Shown here: piece by piece, positions 52,585-60,710 of the stretch
How the letters are laid out: each line of letters opens with the position of its first letter
Numbering within the stretch: the first letter of the stretch is position 1
Assembly (NCBI GenBank): GCA_963756525.1
Contig: CAVWNR010000002.1
Location: 62,001 to 126,000, forward strand
Source of the DNA: CAVWNR01 sp963756525
GTDB lineage: Bacteria > Actinomycetota > Actinomycetes > Mycobacteriales > Jatrophihabitantaceae
Length of the DNA: 64,000 nucleotides
Direction: 5' to 3'
Notes under the pieces: model-generated
Databases searched by the model: none
Told to the model about the DNA's origin: nothing
Seen by the model: only the letters and a program-made list of their open reading frames with translations
Made by a program: the position numbers and the translations under genes

Positions 52585-55071
52585 ATGGATCCGAGCGTCA
52601 TTGCAGGCGTCGTTGGACGCGCGCTCATGGGTAGCGCGGGGCCCCTCGGCCGGACGTTGCTTGCGCGCCGCCGACAGCCAAAGGTGGACACCACAATCAG
52701 AAGTGCAATGCTGCGCATCGGGAGCTACACGATTAGCGCGCTGGCGACCTTATCTGACAAATGCTCCGAAAGCGAATTGACAGCGGTCGGCATTTTCCTC
52801 AGAACACCTGAAGCCGACGCGCTAGCACGGCAGATTGCAATAGCCATCCTTGCGACAGACGGCGAGCTCCGCGAGGGCGATCGCCAATCCATAGAAGCCG
52901 AGCTTGCTGCCCTCCTGCAGTTGGTCGCAAATCTTCCACCGCCCAGAGCGGTCTCTATAGCTCCCGTGCTCCTCGGAGTGCTTGCCGGCCAAACTTCGCA
53001 GGCACGCCAGGTTCTAAGAGCCACTGATGCCTCGGCGTTCGGGTCTATTACAGATCGAGCCGTCACCGAGCGAAATGTCGGAATGACCAGTCAAGCTCGC
53101 GTCCTAACGCGACATTTGCCGGGGATAAGGGACGTCACCGCGACGGAAATCACGGACTTTCTCGCCGCATACGTTCCGGTGCTTCATGAGGAAACAGGCA
53201 TACTTATTCCAGCCTACGTCGACTCTCAGCGTGACGTGCCGATCGACGAGTTCTACATCAATCCCCGGTTCACCCAGGATCTCGACGAAGAGCTCGATGC
53301 GGGTACAGGTTCATTTGCCGCTAGCCAGCTTGGTACGGTGGTAATCCGCACACCGCGCCTCGTCGTCCTCGGCGACCCAGGCGCAGGCAAGTCAACGCTC
53401 GCACAAAAGATCGCCCACGACATCACGGCCCCGCTGGTAAGCGGGCGAAATCCTGCTGCTGTCCCTTTCGTGATAGCGCTGCGCAAGTACGAGCAGGCGC
53501 ATGTCCAGGAAACGCAGTCCCTTGTTCAGTTTATTGCCAAACACATCTCAGCCTTTTACCACTGCGAAGTCCATCCACAGGTTATAAGGTATCTCTGCGC
53601 GACTGGGCGCGCGGTCGTAATACTCGATGGTTTAGACGAACTGCTCGATACCTCCCGACGGCTAGAAATGACGTCTATCGTTCAGAACTTTGCTCGGGCA
53701 TATCCGCTGGCATCACTGCTAGTGACCTCCCGGAGAGTAGGATACCGCGAGGCTCCTTTGCCGCGTTCCCGATTTACAACGTGGGCAATCGGCCGACTGT
53801 CGGACGCGGATGTCGAACATTACGTACGGAAATGGTTCTCGCTCGAACGCCTTCTTTCGGACGCTGAGAGGGTGTCCATCGCGAAGGCGTTTCTTGAGCA
53901 GTCGGAAAGTGCCAAGGACCTGCGAAGTAACGCACTCATGCTGGGCCTGCTCTGTAACGTCTACAAGGGCGATCGATATGTACCTGAGAACCGTGCCGAG
54001 CTATACGAGTCGTGTGCCCGTTTGTTGTTTGACAAATGGGACGCAAGCCGTGGAATCCAGATTGGTGGCGTACTGAGAAATGACGCCCGCCGCGCGCTCC
54101 AGGAGATCGCGCTGTGGCTATACCTTGATGGCGTTGCGTCAGACGGCGTCACGGAACGGAAGTTGCGTGGAAAGTTGGTATCCTATTGGCGGCGGGTACG
54201 TTACGAGAACCGACTGGACGCCGAGCGGGCCGCGGATGAACTCCTGGAGCTTTGGCGTGGTCGCGCGTGGGTGCTCTCGGACGCCGGGACTACGGGAGCT
54301 GGCGAGCGAAAATACAAATTTACTCATCAAACGTTCCTGGAATACTTCGCTGCCCGTGAGCTGGTGAGGCGTAATTCCACACCTCGCCAATTGTGGATGC
54401 AAATCGGCCCACGTCTCGCCAGAGGCGAGTGGGACGTCGTCTGCCAGATATCCATACAGGTCATGGACGATGCCAACAACTCAGCCAAGGCCACCATCCT
54501 CAAGAAGCTGGTGGAGGCCAGCAGGACGAGCTCATCGCTCCGAGTCCAGGCCAACTATTTGAGTTTTGCTGCGCGAAACCTTCACACCCTGCAACCAGAG
54601 CCTTCATCATGCCGGGCGATAGCATGCGCCGCGACGGACCTGTTCATCGAATCGGTTTCTCGATGGGAGCCTGGCACATCATTTAGCTATTTCGACTTGG
54701 CGCAGGCGGATTATGAGGCGTCCGCAGAGGAAGCCGAAATTAATAGCGGTGGCCCTGAGAACGACGAAGGGCTTGTTCTAACGGAGATACTGAGATCGCC
54801 ACTGTACCAATTGTTGGAGACCGCTCCAGTGTTCTCGGGAATTCTGCGCGACGAAGCTTGGAATGAGCTTGTTCAACTGGCATCGACAGGCAACGTTGAA
54901 CGGCGCGAGCGCGCGACGATATGCGGGCTGATCGCATGTGATCAGATACGGCAAAATTCGGCGCCGCTATCGAGCTTCGAGTTTAGGATCGAATGTCAAC
55001 GGGATTTTTTGGTGTCAGCTATGGCGGCGGTTCCCGATGGTAGCCCGGCCGTCGTAGAATTGGCCGCCTAG
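52585..55071 (+). CDS. NACHT-domain NTPase, candidate NLR-like anti-phage protein (frameshifted 3' end)
   Basis: An 828-residue protein. Residues 1-230 are a helical N-domain of unknown type. The STAND/NACHT core has Walker A LVVLGDPGAGKST (about 259-271), the acidic Walker B AVVILDGLDELLD (about 344-356) and LLVTSRRVGYREA, followed by NACHT winged-helix sequences (FTHQTFLEYFAARELV). Bacterial NACHT proteins act as phage sensors that trigger cell death or dormancy. The frame ends at TAG 55069; related sequence continues in another frame to 55775. Codon use is markedly more A/T-rich than flanking genes, suggesting transfer. Confidence 0.82.
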   Translation: MDPSVIAGVVGRALMGSAGPLGRTLLARRRQPKVDTTIRSAMLRIGSYTISALATLSDKCSESELTAVGIFLRTPEADALARQIAIAILATDGELREGDRQSIEAELAALLQLVANLPPPRAVSIAPVLLGVLAGQTSQARQVLRATDASAFGSITDRAVTERNVGMTSQARVLTRHLPGIRDVTATEITDFLAAYVPVLHEETGILIPAYVDSQRDVPIDEFYINPRFTQDLDEELDAGTGSFAASQLGTVVIRTPRLVVLGDPGAGKSTLAQKIAHDITAPLVSGRNPAAVPFVIALRKYEQAHVQETQSLVQFIAKHISAFYHCEVHPQVIRYLCATGRAVVILDGLDELLDTSRRLEMTSIVQNFARAYPLASLLVTSRRVGYREAPLPRSRFTTWAIGRLSDADVEHYVRKWFSLERLLSDAERVSIAKAFLEQSESAKDLRSNALMLGLLCNVYKGDRYVPENRAELYESCARLLFDKWDASRGIQIGGVLRNDARRALQEIALWLYLDGVASDGVTERKLRGKLVSYWRRVRYENRLDAERAADELLELWRGRAWVLSDAGTTGAGERKYKFTHQTFLEYFAARELVRRNSTPRQLWMQIGPRLARGEWDVVCQISIQVMDDANNSAKATILKKLVEASRTSSSLRVQANYLSFAARNLHTLQPEPSSCRAIACAATDLFIESVSRWEPGTSFSYFDLAQADYEASAEEAEINSGGPENDEGLVLTEILRSPLYQLLETAPVFSGILRDEAWNELVQLASTGNVERRERATICGLIACDQIRQNSAPLSSFEFRIECQRDFLVSAMAAVPDGSPAVVELAA

Positions 55072-55205
55072 ACAATTGGCTGGCTCTTGAGCTAGCGCGT
55101 ATCAACCAGTATTCGGTCGAGGAACTAGTCGGCCAGGCAGGCGTCGCTTCCCTATTTATCAGCGAGCAACCGATTTATCGTCCGATCTTCGGCGACGGAT
55201 TTAGT

Positions 55206-55775
55206 TTGGTACAGCGGCTGCTGCTCGAATATCTGCATGCCCCGACGCTAAGTCAAGGTGTGACCGCAGCGCTCGTGGCGGCTGCTGACGAGCTTTGCGA
55301 GATGCGTGAGCCGATCCTGTTACCTGACAGCCCGCGACCGTCGCTCGAATCGTTACTAGTGAAGCCGATGCTCGAGTACAACAAAGACGTCCACGCCCAA
55401 TATCGCCACGAGGAGGAGGCAGCGGGCTCGCTACATCTACCGTCGCAATCCACGCGCGCGCTCAGGGCAGCCTCGGCGGCTTGCGTGCTCCTCGCGGCTT
55501 GTGCCGAACTCGAGCAGTGGGCGCTGACTGATCATAGCGATGACCAAACCGCTTTTGTCGATCTCGGACGGCTTGCCCCATTGGCATACCTTTTTCAATC
55601 ACGGCTGAGCACCCAGAGGCTCTACGTCGAGCGTGATGGCCTGGCGAAACTCGACGATTGGGCTATCCGGCTCCTGAAGCCGTGGGCGGAGCGAGAGCTC
55701 GACCTGATTCACATCTATCGTGGTGGACGAGTCGCGACGCAATCGCAAGCTAGTTGGGAGGCTCTATTCCCGTGA
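55206..55775 (+). pseudogene. detached C-terminal part of the NACHT protein
   Basis: A 189-residue open frame whose only start is a weak TTG. Upstream, in the same frame and without a stop back to 55044, the sequence reads LDNWLALELARINQYSVEEL and on into this frame, continuous with the NACHT C-terminus (ending VVELAA). A single missing C around 55066-55069 would join both frames into one protein of about 1,060 residues. It is helical and probably the sensor or recognition end. Not an independent gene in my view. Confidence 0.6.
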
Positions 55776-56659
55776 CGTGCGCTCGCGTCGTGGGCCTTCA
55801 GATGGGGCCTGTTCACGAGCCCGCTGGTTCAGTACGTCCCGGCGGACGCCGAGACCGTCCCAATGTCCGATCGGGCGCACCTCACTGTGCTTGGAGACGG
55901 CGTGGTTCCGGATATCAATCCACCTGCGGGGTGAGGCCGCATCGGGTGCGGCGCGCAGATCGACGGCTGAGCGCGCACGTCGCGGCGTTAGCAGCAGCGC
56001 TGTACCGGCCGCCGTGAGAAAGATTGCCCAGATGGCGAATCCGAGGTATCCGAGGTAGAACCAGTGCCGGCCCTCGGCGATGGCCACGGTGCCGCTCGCG
56101 GCGGCGAACAGGCAGGCCGCTCCGGGGACGGCGTGCATGACGAGCCATCCGGGGATCAGGCGCGAGAGTCGCGCGGCGCGGGACAGCCCGGTAAGAGCGA
56201 TCGCGATCGCGGCGAGGTTGAGTCCGAAAGCGGCGGAGTGGACGGCCCACAGGGTTAGAACCAGTCCGGATACGGCCGCTAGGTCGGTTCCCCTGGCGGC
56301 GATGAGGACTCACGATGCTGAAAAGGCCGGCCAGCACGACGACGCCTAGGCCGCCGAGGTCGGCCCACCAGCGCCCGTTGTTCTCGCTAACCGGGGCTCG
56401 GATGCCGGCAGCGAAGGACAGGATCGCGACCATGCCGAGCGGGAACGGCCGAGCGGGACGAGTGCCGCGGCGCGATGCCCGGCGAGGTATGACGTCACGG
56501 CAGCTGGCCCGGCGTTGAATGATGGGCCAGAGGCGCGGACGACGTTCTGGATCAGCAACACGGCCACGAAGACGATGCCACCGGCGCCGGCGAGGCGTCG
56601 GTGGCGGTGGCGCTGCGGCGAGCGTGAACTGCGGGCGGCGCTGTCACGTCAGCGACCAT
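55764..56659 (-). pseudogene. degraded multi-pass membrane protein gene
   Basis: Three minus-strand frames carry successive parts of one membrane protein: MVADVTAPPAVHARRS, then GGIVFVAVLLIQNVVRASG, then MVAILSFAAGIRAPVSENNG with LGGLGVVVLAGLFS, then LTLWAVHSAAFGLNLAAIAI and HWFYLGYLGFAIWAIFLTAA. One break coincides with an 11-bp direct repeat 14 bp apart (56434 and 56448); another is an apparent +1 near 56305-56312. The 3' limit is uncertain. Family unknown. Confidence 0.6.
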
Positions 56660-56725
56660 GGTGTGCTCCGGGGAAGATCGACAAGCGGTAGCGAGTGGGC
56701 GGGTGGTCACCGAGCCTGTTGATGG

Positions 56726-57037
56726 CTAGCCGGCGGCCGGTGATCCGTGCACGACCTCGTAGAGGGCATGGGTTGAGGTGAAACCAGCCGCCAACACCGC
56801 GCCGGCGAGCTCGGCATAGCGCTCGTCGCGGGCCGCGGAAAGGTGTTCGGTGGATTGCCACGTCACGTAGTTGACGAACCGGTAGCGCGCCTGGGGCGTC
56901 AGTGATCGGTGTAGCTCGTGCCCGAGATAGCCGGGCTTGCTCACCATGTACGCGTTCACCCCGCGGAACGCGGCCAGGAACTCCTCGTCGCGGCCCTCCG
57001 GCACCTCGAAGCAGTTGATCAGCCGCACCGCGGACAT
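56726..57037 (-). CDS. antibiotic biosynthesis monooxygenase-family (ABM) protein
   Basis: A 103-residue dimeric ferredoxin-like alpha+beta barrel protein starting MSAVRLINCFEVPEGRDEEF at ATG 57037, with GAGAGG 5 nt upstream. The FRGVNAYMVSKPGYLGHELH and FVNYVTWQSTEHLSAARDER segments are typical ABM strands and helices. Members include quinone-forming monooxygenases and haem-degrading enzymes; the substrate is unknown. Divergent from a TetR regulator that likely controls it. Confidence 0.85.
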   Translation of the reverse strand: MSAVRLINCFEVPEGRDEEFLAAFRGVNAYMVSKPGYLGHELHRSLTPQARYRFVNYVTWQSTEHLSAARDERYAELAGAVLAAGFTSTHALYEVVHGSPAAG

Positions 57038-57064
57038 GAGCACCTCTCATCGCCTTATTGCATC

Positions 57065-57093
57065 ATTGTGCAAGGAATGCATGCTTGTATAGT
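57065..57093 (+). promoter_or_regulatory. tetR promoter with overlapping operator
   Basis: ATTGTG (57065-57070) and TATAGT (57088-57093) are separated by 17 nt and fit a sigma-70-type promoter for the TetR gene. The inverted repeat TGCAAG-N9-CTTGTA (57069-57089) fills the spacer, a typical place for a TetR operator. It would also cover the divergent ABM promoter. Confidence 0.55.
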
Positions 57094-57135
57094 CCAGCAC
57101 ACTGCAGGTTGTCAACGGCGATCGGAGCATGGACA

Positions 57136-57783
57136 GTGAACGAGCCGGACGGCGGACGGGTTGCGCAGCGCCGGCGCACCCGCAAGGCGATCGTGGAGGC
57201 GGCGGCGCGGCTGCTGCGCGAAACCAGCGAACCCTCGGTGGCCGAGATCGCCGCGGAGGCCGATATGTCGCGCCGGACGGTTTACATGTACTTCCCTCGC
57301 CTAGACCAGTTGATCATCGACGCCACGCTTGGGGAGATGGCCAGCGCCGGCTACGGAACTCAGCTCGAGTTCGACCGCTATGGCGACGACGTCCACGCCC
57401 GCGTGGACGTGCTGATCACCACCCTGCTCGACATGTCGGACGAGGCGCTGCCGCTCGGCCGGCGGCTGCTGCGCCTAACCGTCGACACGCCGATCGAGCC
57501 GGCCGGTCCCAGCCCCCGCCGCGGCTACCGGCGCGTTGAATGGATTGAACTGGCTGCCCAGCCGCTGCGCCGCAGACTGTCCAAGGAGCAGTTCGAACGG
57601 CTCGTCTCCGGCCTGGCCGTCGTAATCGGTTGGGAAGCGATGATCGTCCTACGGGACACCCGCGGTCTGCGGCGCAACACAGAGCGGCGAGTCACGACCT
57701 GGACCGCCCACGCCTTGATCAACGCCATACTTGCTGAGGCAGAGGCCCGCAGCGCCGGCCCAGAACTAGCCGGCATTGAGTAG
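57136..57783 (+). CDS. TetR/AcrR-family transcriptional regulator
   Basis: A 215-residue regulator from a GTG at 57136. The HTH is RKAIVEAAARLLRETSEPSV through MSRRTVYMYFPRLDQLI, the canonical TetR N-domain. The helical C-domain binds an unknown ligand. Divergent from the ABM gene, with a palindrome in the shared promoter region. Likely self-repressing and controlling the monooxygenase gene. Confidence 0.92.
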   Translation: MNEPDGGRVAQRRRTRKAIVEAAARLLRETSEPSVAEIAAEADMSRRTVYMYFPRLDQLIIDATLGEMASAGYGTQLEFDRYGDDVHARVDVLITTLLDMSDEALPLGRRLLRLTVDTPIEPAGPSPRRGYRRVEWIELAAQPLRRRLSKEQFERLVSGLAVVIGWEAMIVLRDTRGLRRNTERRVTTWTAHALINAILAEAEARSAGPELAGIE

Positions 57784-57923
57784 CACGACGGCGATTCCCG
57801 CGCGCCGAGCACAGACGACCCGATCTGCGCGGGCTCGATAGCGTTCGGCCTTCTGGTCTAGCCGAGCAGAGCGACGGCTCTGGAGAAGCCGCGCAGACGA
57901 TAATGGTCGCCCGGTGCGAGTGG

Positions 57924-58748
57924 TCAGCGGCGGGCGGCGATGAGAATCTCCGTGTCGCCTGGCCAGTCCCAGAACCGCCCGGTCGGCGAGTGGCGCTCGA
58001 GTAGCTCGCGTAGTGCGGCGATGAACTCATCCAGGCGGGGACCGAACAGGTGCGGGGCGGCGTACGACATAGACAGGCAGCCGGCGATGACGCCTTCGGC
58101 ATCGCGGATGATGTCCGGTCGGCCCGGGGCGAACACGGCGCGCGGGGTGCCGAATGAGGTGCGCTCCAGTGTTTGCTCGAATCGCTCGACGCTGTAGTCG
58201 GCGACGAGCCGGTTACCCGAGCGCAATTCCGAGTTCAGGAAGGTCGTGATCAGCTCGCGGATCTGCTCGTGCGGGATCGGTGACGTCCCCGCAGGCGCTG
58301 GCGGTGCCGGCCGGGTCGGGTCATGGCTGATCAGAACCAGCGACCCGCCCGGCTCGAGTAGCTGATACACGGTCTCGGCCACGACGAGCCGGTTCGTGCG
58401 GTGAAACGACTGCCCGAAGGTGACGACCCGCGCCGGGGTCAACCCGAGCCGGGGCAGGTCCTCCGCGGTTGCACCGACAAAGTCGACCGAGTTGACTCCG
58501 GCGGCTGCCGCGTGCGAGCGGGCTTCGGCGAGCATGTGCGCGTCGGGCTCGAGCAGCGTGATGTGGTCGAACAACCGGGCCAGTTGCACGCCCACTGTCC
58601 CGGGCCCACTGCCGACGTCCACCAGGTGGCCGGTCCCGTCCAGACCCAGCTCGTCAGCGAGAACGCTCGGCAGATCGGCCGAATAGGCCGGCCGCCCACG
58701 CAGATAGTACGAAGCTGCCCCCAGGTACTGGGTCGGGTCGTACTCCAC
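57924..58748 (-). CDS. class I SAM-dependent methyltransferase
   Basis: A 274-residue methyltransferase. I prefer the GTG at 58748 (VEYDPTQYLGAASYYLRGRP); the open frame could start at 58787. AdoMet-binding motif I is HLVDVGSGPGTVGVQLARLF and motif II-like ITLLEPDAHMLAEARSHAAA. The YLRGRPAYSADLPSVLADEL start resembles the UbiE/small-molecule group. Substrate unknown. Stands alone on its strand. Confidence 0.85.
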   Translation of the reverse strand: MEYDPTQYLGAASYYLRGRPAYSADLPSVLADELGLDGTGHLVDVGSGPGTVGVQLARLFDHITLLEPDAHMLAEARSHAAAAGVNSVDFVGATAEDLPRLGLTPARVVTFGQSFHRTNRLVVAETVYQLLEPGGSLVLISHDPTRPAPPAPAGTSPIPHEQIRELITTFLNSELRSGNRLVADYSVERFEQTLERTSFGTPRAVFAPGRPDIIRDAEGVIAGCLSMSYAAPHLFGPRLDEFIAALRELLERHSPTGRFWDWPGDTEILIAARR

Positions 58749-58937
58749 CCCGCCATGCTCGCACTCACGCACCAGCACCCCCAGCACCTCGCGACTGACA
58801 GATTCATCTGCGCCCGATCATCACCATTGCCCCGCGCGCATAGCGACGGTTGCCGGGCGCTGGGACTGATCGGCTCGGCGCGGGTTCCGGAATCGGTCGC
58901 CGGACGTCCGCGTCAGCTGGCGTGGCAGGGTGGTCCC

Positions 58938-59312
58938 GTGATCGGCCGGATGCATCATGTCGTCATCGACTGCCCTGACCCCGCAGCGTTGGCCGGGTTC
59001 TACTCCGAACTGCTCGGCTTGCCGATCACCTACCGCAGCGACGACTGGGTGGTGGTCGCCCGCAACGACACGTCGTCCGGGCTGGCGTTCCAGCTTGCGC
59101 CGGACCACCGGCCGCCGCGCTGGCCGGACCCGGCGTACCCGCAGCAGTTCCACCTCGACGTGATGGTCGACGACCTCGATGCCGCGTCGGCCGCGGTCTC
59201 CGCACTCGGCGCTCGAGCCCTGCCCGTCGGCGATCATGTTTTCGCCGATCCGGCCGGGCACCCGTTCTGCCTGATCCGGCGTCCCGGCTGGGCGCCGCCG
59301 GTCAGCGGCTGA
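58938..59312 (+). CDS. VOC-superfamily (glyoxalase-like) protein
   Basis: A 124-residue vicinal-oxygen-chelate domain from GTG 58938. It starts IGRMHHVVIDCPDPAALAGF YSELLG and has the second module QQFHLDVMVDDLDAASAAVS. Metal ligands likely include the His in MHHVVID and FHLDV. Enzymatic role unknown: the family covers lyases, dioxygenases and resistance proteins. The stop overlaps the Nudix start (TGATG). Confidence 0.87.
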   Translation: MIGRMHHVVIDCPDPAALAGFYSELLGLPITYRSDDWVVVARNDTSSGLAFQLAPDHRPPRWPDPAYPQQFHLDVMVDDLDAASAAVSALGARALPVGDHVFADPAGHPFCLIRRPGWAPPVSG

Positions 59313-59776
59313 TGGCCCGGCGCAGCGCCGGGTTGCTGCTCTACCGGCGCAACGGCGACGAGCTCGAGGTGCTGCTCGGCCACATGGGCGGCCCGTTCTG
59401 GGAGCGGCGTGACGCCGGAGCGTGGACGATCCCGAAGGGCGAGTACGACGCGGACGAGGAACCGTTGCAGGCAGCGCGGCGCGAGTTCGCCGAGGAGCTC
59501 GGCCTGCCGGCGCCGTCCGGCATGCCGATCGACCTCGGCAGCGTGCGGCAGTCCGGCGGCAAGACGGTGACGGTGTGGGCGGTCGAGGGCGACCTGGACG
59601 TGCGCGCCGTCGTCCCGGGAACGTTCGAGCTGGAGTGGCCGCCCCGCTCGGGCACGCTGCAGGCGTTCCCGGAGGTCGACCGGGTCGCCTGGTTCGCCGT
59701 CGGCGACGCGGCCGAGCGGATCGTCGCGGCCCAGCGAGCGTTCCTCGACCGGCTCGTCGCGATACCTTGGCCATAG
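59312..59776 (+). CDS. Nudix hydrolase
   Basis: A 154-residue Nudix domain. The box GEYDADEEPLQAARREFAEE followed by LGL matches Gx5Ex7REUxEExGU exactly. It begins RRSAGLLLYRRNGDELEVLL, as in Ap4A or NDP-sugar-type hydrolases; the substrate is unknown. Translationally coupled to the VOC gene and followed 18 nt later by the SRPBCC gene. Confidence 0.9.
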   Translation: MARRSAGLLLYRRNGDELEVLLGHMGGPFWERRDAGAWTIPKGEYDADEEPLQAARREFAEELGLPAPSGMPIDLGSVRQSGGKTVTVWAVEGDLDVRAVVPGTFELEWPPRSGTLQAFPEVDRVAWFAVGDAAERIVAAQRAFLDRLVAIPWP

Positions 59777-59794
59777 CGGGTCATCGGAGGGACC

Positions 59795-60199
59795 GTGGGC
59801 AGCGCGCAGACCAGCATCGACGTCGACGTGCCGGTGCACGTGGCCTACCAGGCCTGGAACGACTTCAGCTCGTTCCCGCGCTTCATGTCCGACGTCCGTT
59901 CGGTGACCCGAACCGGCGAAGATCGCTACCACTGGGTCGCGTCGTTCAACGGCCGGCACCAGGAGTTCGACGTCGAAGTGGTGCAGCGCGAGACGGACCG
60001 GCGCCTGGCCTGGCGCAGCGTGGGCAACGGCGACGGCCGGCACTCGGCGCACGTCAGCTTCGAGCCGCTCGGCGAGGGACGCACGCGCGTGGTGATGGCG
60101 CTGGAGTGGGCGCCGCAGTGGTTCTCCGACATGGCGCCAGCCGCGCTGCGCGCGTACGCCCGGCGGTTCAAGCTGGTCGTCGAGGAGGACCGGCTGTAA
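59795..60199 (+). CDS. SRPBCC-family (polyketide cyclase/dehydrase-like) protein
   Basis: A 134-residue START/Bet v1-like hydrophobic-cavity protein from a GTG. It starts SAQTSIDVDVPVHVAYQAWN and has the typical RFMSDVRSVTRTGEDRYHWV segment and a long C-terminal helix. Such proteins bind lipophilic ligands; no function is assigned. Convergent with the DDN-like gene 3 nt away. Confidence 0.87.
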   Translation: MGSAQTSIDVDVPVHVAYQAWNDFSSFPRFMSDVRSVTRTGEDRYHWVASFNGRHQEFDVEVVQRETDRRLAWRSVGNGDGRHSAHVSFEPLGEGRTRVVMALEWAPQWFSDMAPAALRAYARRFKLVVEEDRL

Positions 60200-60202
60200 C
60201 GC

Positions 60203-60646
60203 TCAGTCGAGCAGGAACACCGGGTGCCTGGGCGCGATCGCTGCGATCTGCTCATCCGTCGAATCCGGGCCGACGCCCTCGAAGAACGTGCCGACCTCGG
60301 CCTTCCAGCGGCGCAGATAGGCGCGCAGCACCGGCACCTTCTCCGAGTCCGGCAGCTCGACGGCATGGCGCCGGTCGCGCCGCCTGCCCAGGATGAGGAC
60401 GAGCTGCCCGTCGGCCGCGCGCAGGTTGCGCACCCACTCCCCGTGCCCCCGCGCCGAGACGAGGTACTGCTTCCCGTCGAGGCTGAGCAGGTTCACCGGC
60501 ACCCGCCGTGGCTCGCCGCTCCTGCGTCCGCGCACCTCCAGCACCCGGCTGCCCATGACGCTGATGCCGAGCGCGGTGAGTCCCGCTACGGCCTTGTTGA
60601 AGACGTTGCGGGTCAGCCATCCCGGCCTGCGGTAGTGATCGGTCAC
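60203..60646 (-). CDS. deazaflavin (F420)-dependent nitroreductase-family protein
   Basis: A 147-residue split-beta-barrel oxidoreductase of the DDN family. It has LEVRGRRSGEPRRVPVNLLS and YLVSARGHGEWVRNLRAADG, the usual F420-phosphate-binding region. F420-dependent reduction of quinones or xenobiotics is the family activity. Divergent from the aromatic-CoA operon, whose promoter lies in the 64-nt gap. Confidence 0.87.
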   Translation of the reverse strand: MTDHYRRPGWLTRNVFNKAVAGLTALGISVMGSRVLEVRGRRSGEPRRVPVNLLSLDGKQYLVSARGHGEWVRNLRAADGQLVLILGRRRDRRHAVELPDSEKVPVLRAYLRRWKAEVGTFFEGVGPDSTDEQIAAIAPRHPVFLLD

Positions 60647-60675
60647 GGTCGAGAAAGATACCGTGTCACGGATGC

Positions 60676-60703
60676 TTGACGAGCGTCAAAAACTCATTAT
60701 ATT
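60676..60703 (+). promoter_or_regulatory. promoter with palindrome for the aromatic-CoA operon; leaderless transcript likely
   Basis: TTGACG (60676-60681) and TATATT (60698-60703) are spaced by 16 nt. TTGAC-GAGC-GTCAA (60676-60689) forms a palindrome over the -35 box, a candidate repressor site. The start ATG at 60711 is only 7 nt after the -10, with no Shine-Dalgarno, so the mRNA is likely leaderless. Confidence 0.6.
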
Positions 60704-60710
60704 AGATGCC

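Noticed and set aside
55069..55080. Programmed -1 ribosomal frameshift in the NACHT gene
   Set aside because: No slippery heptamer of the X-XXY-YYZ type is present at the junction, so a mutation or sequence error is more likely.
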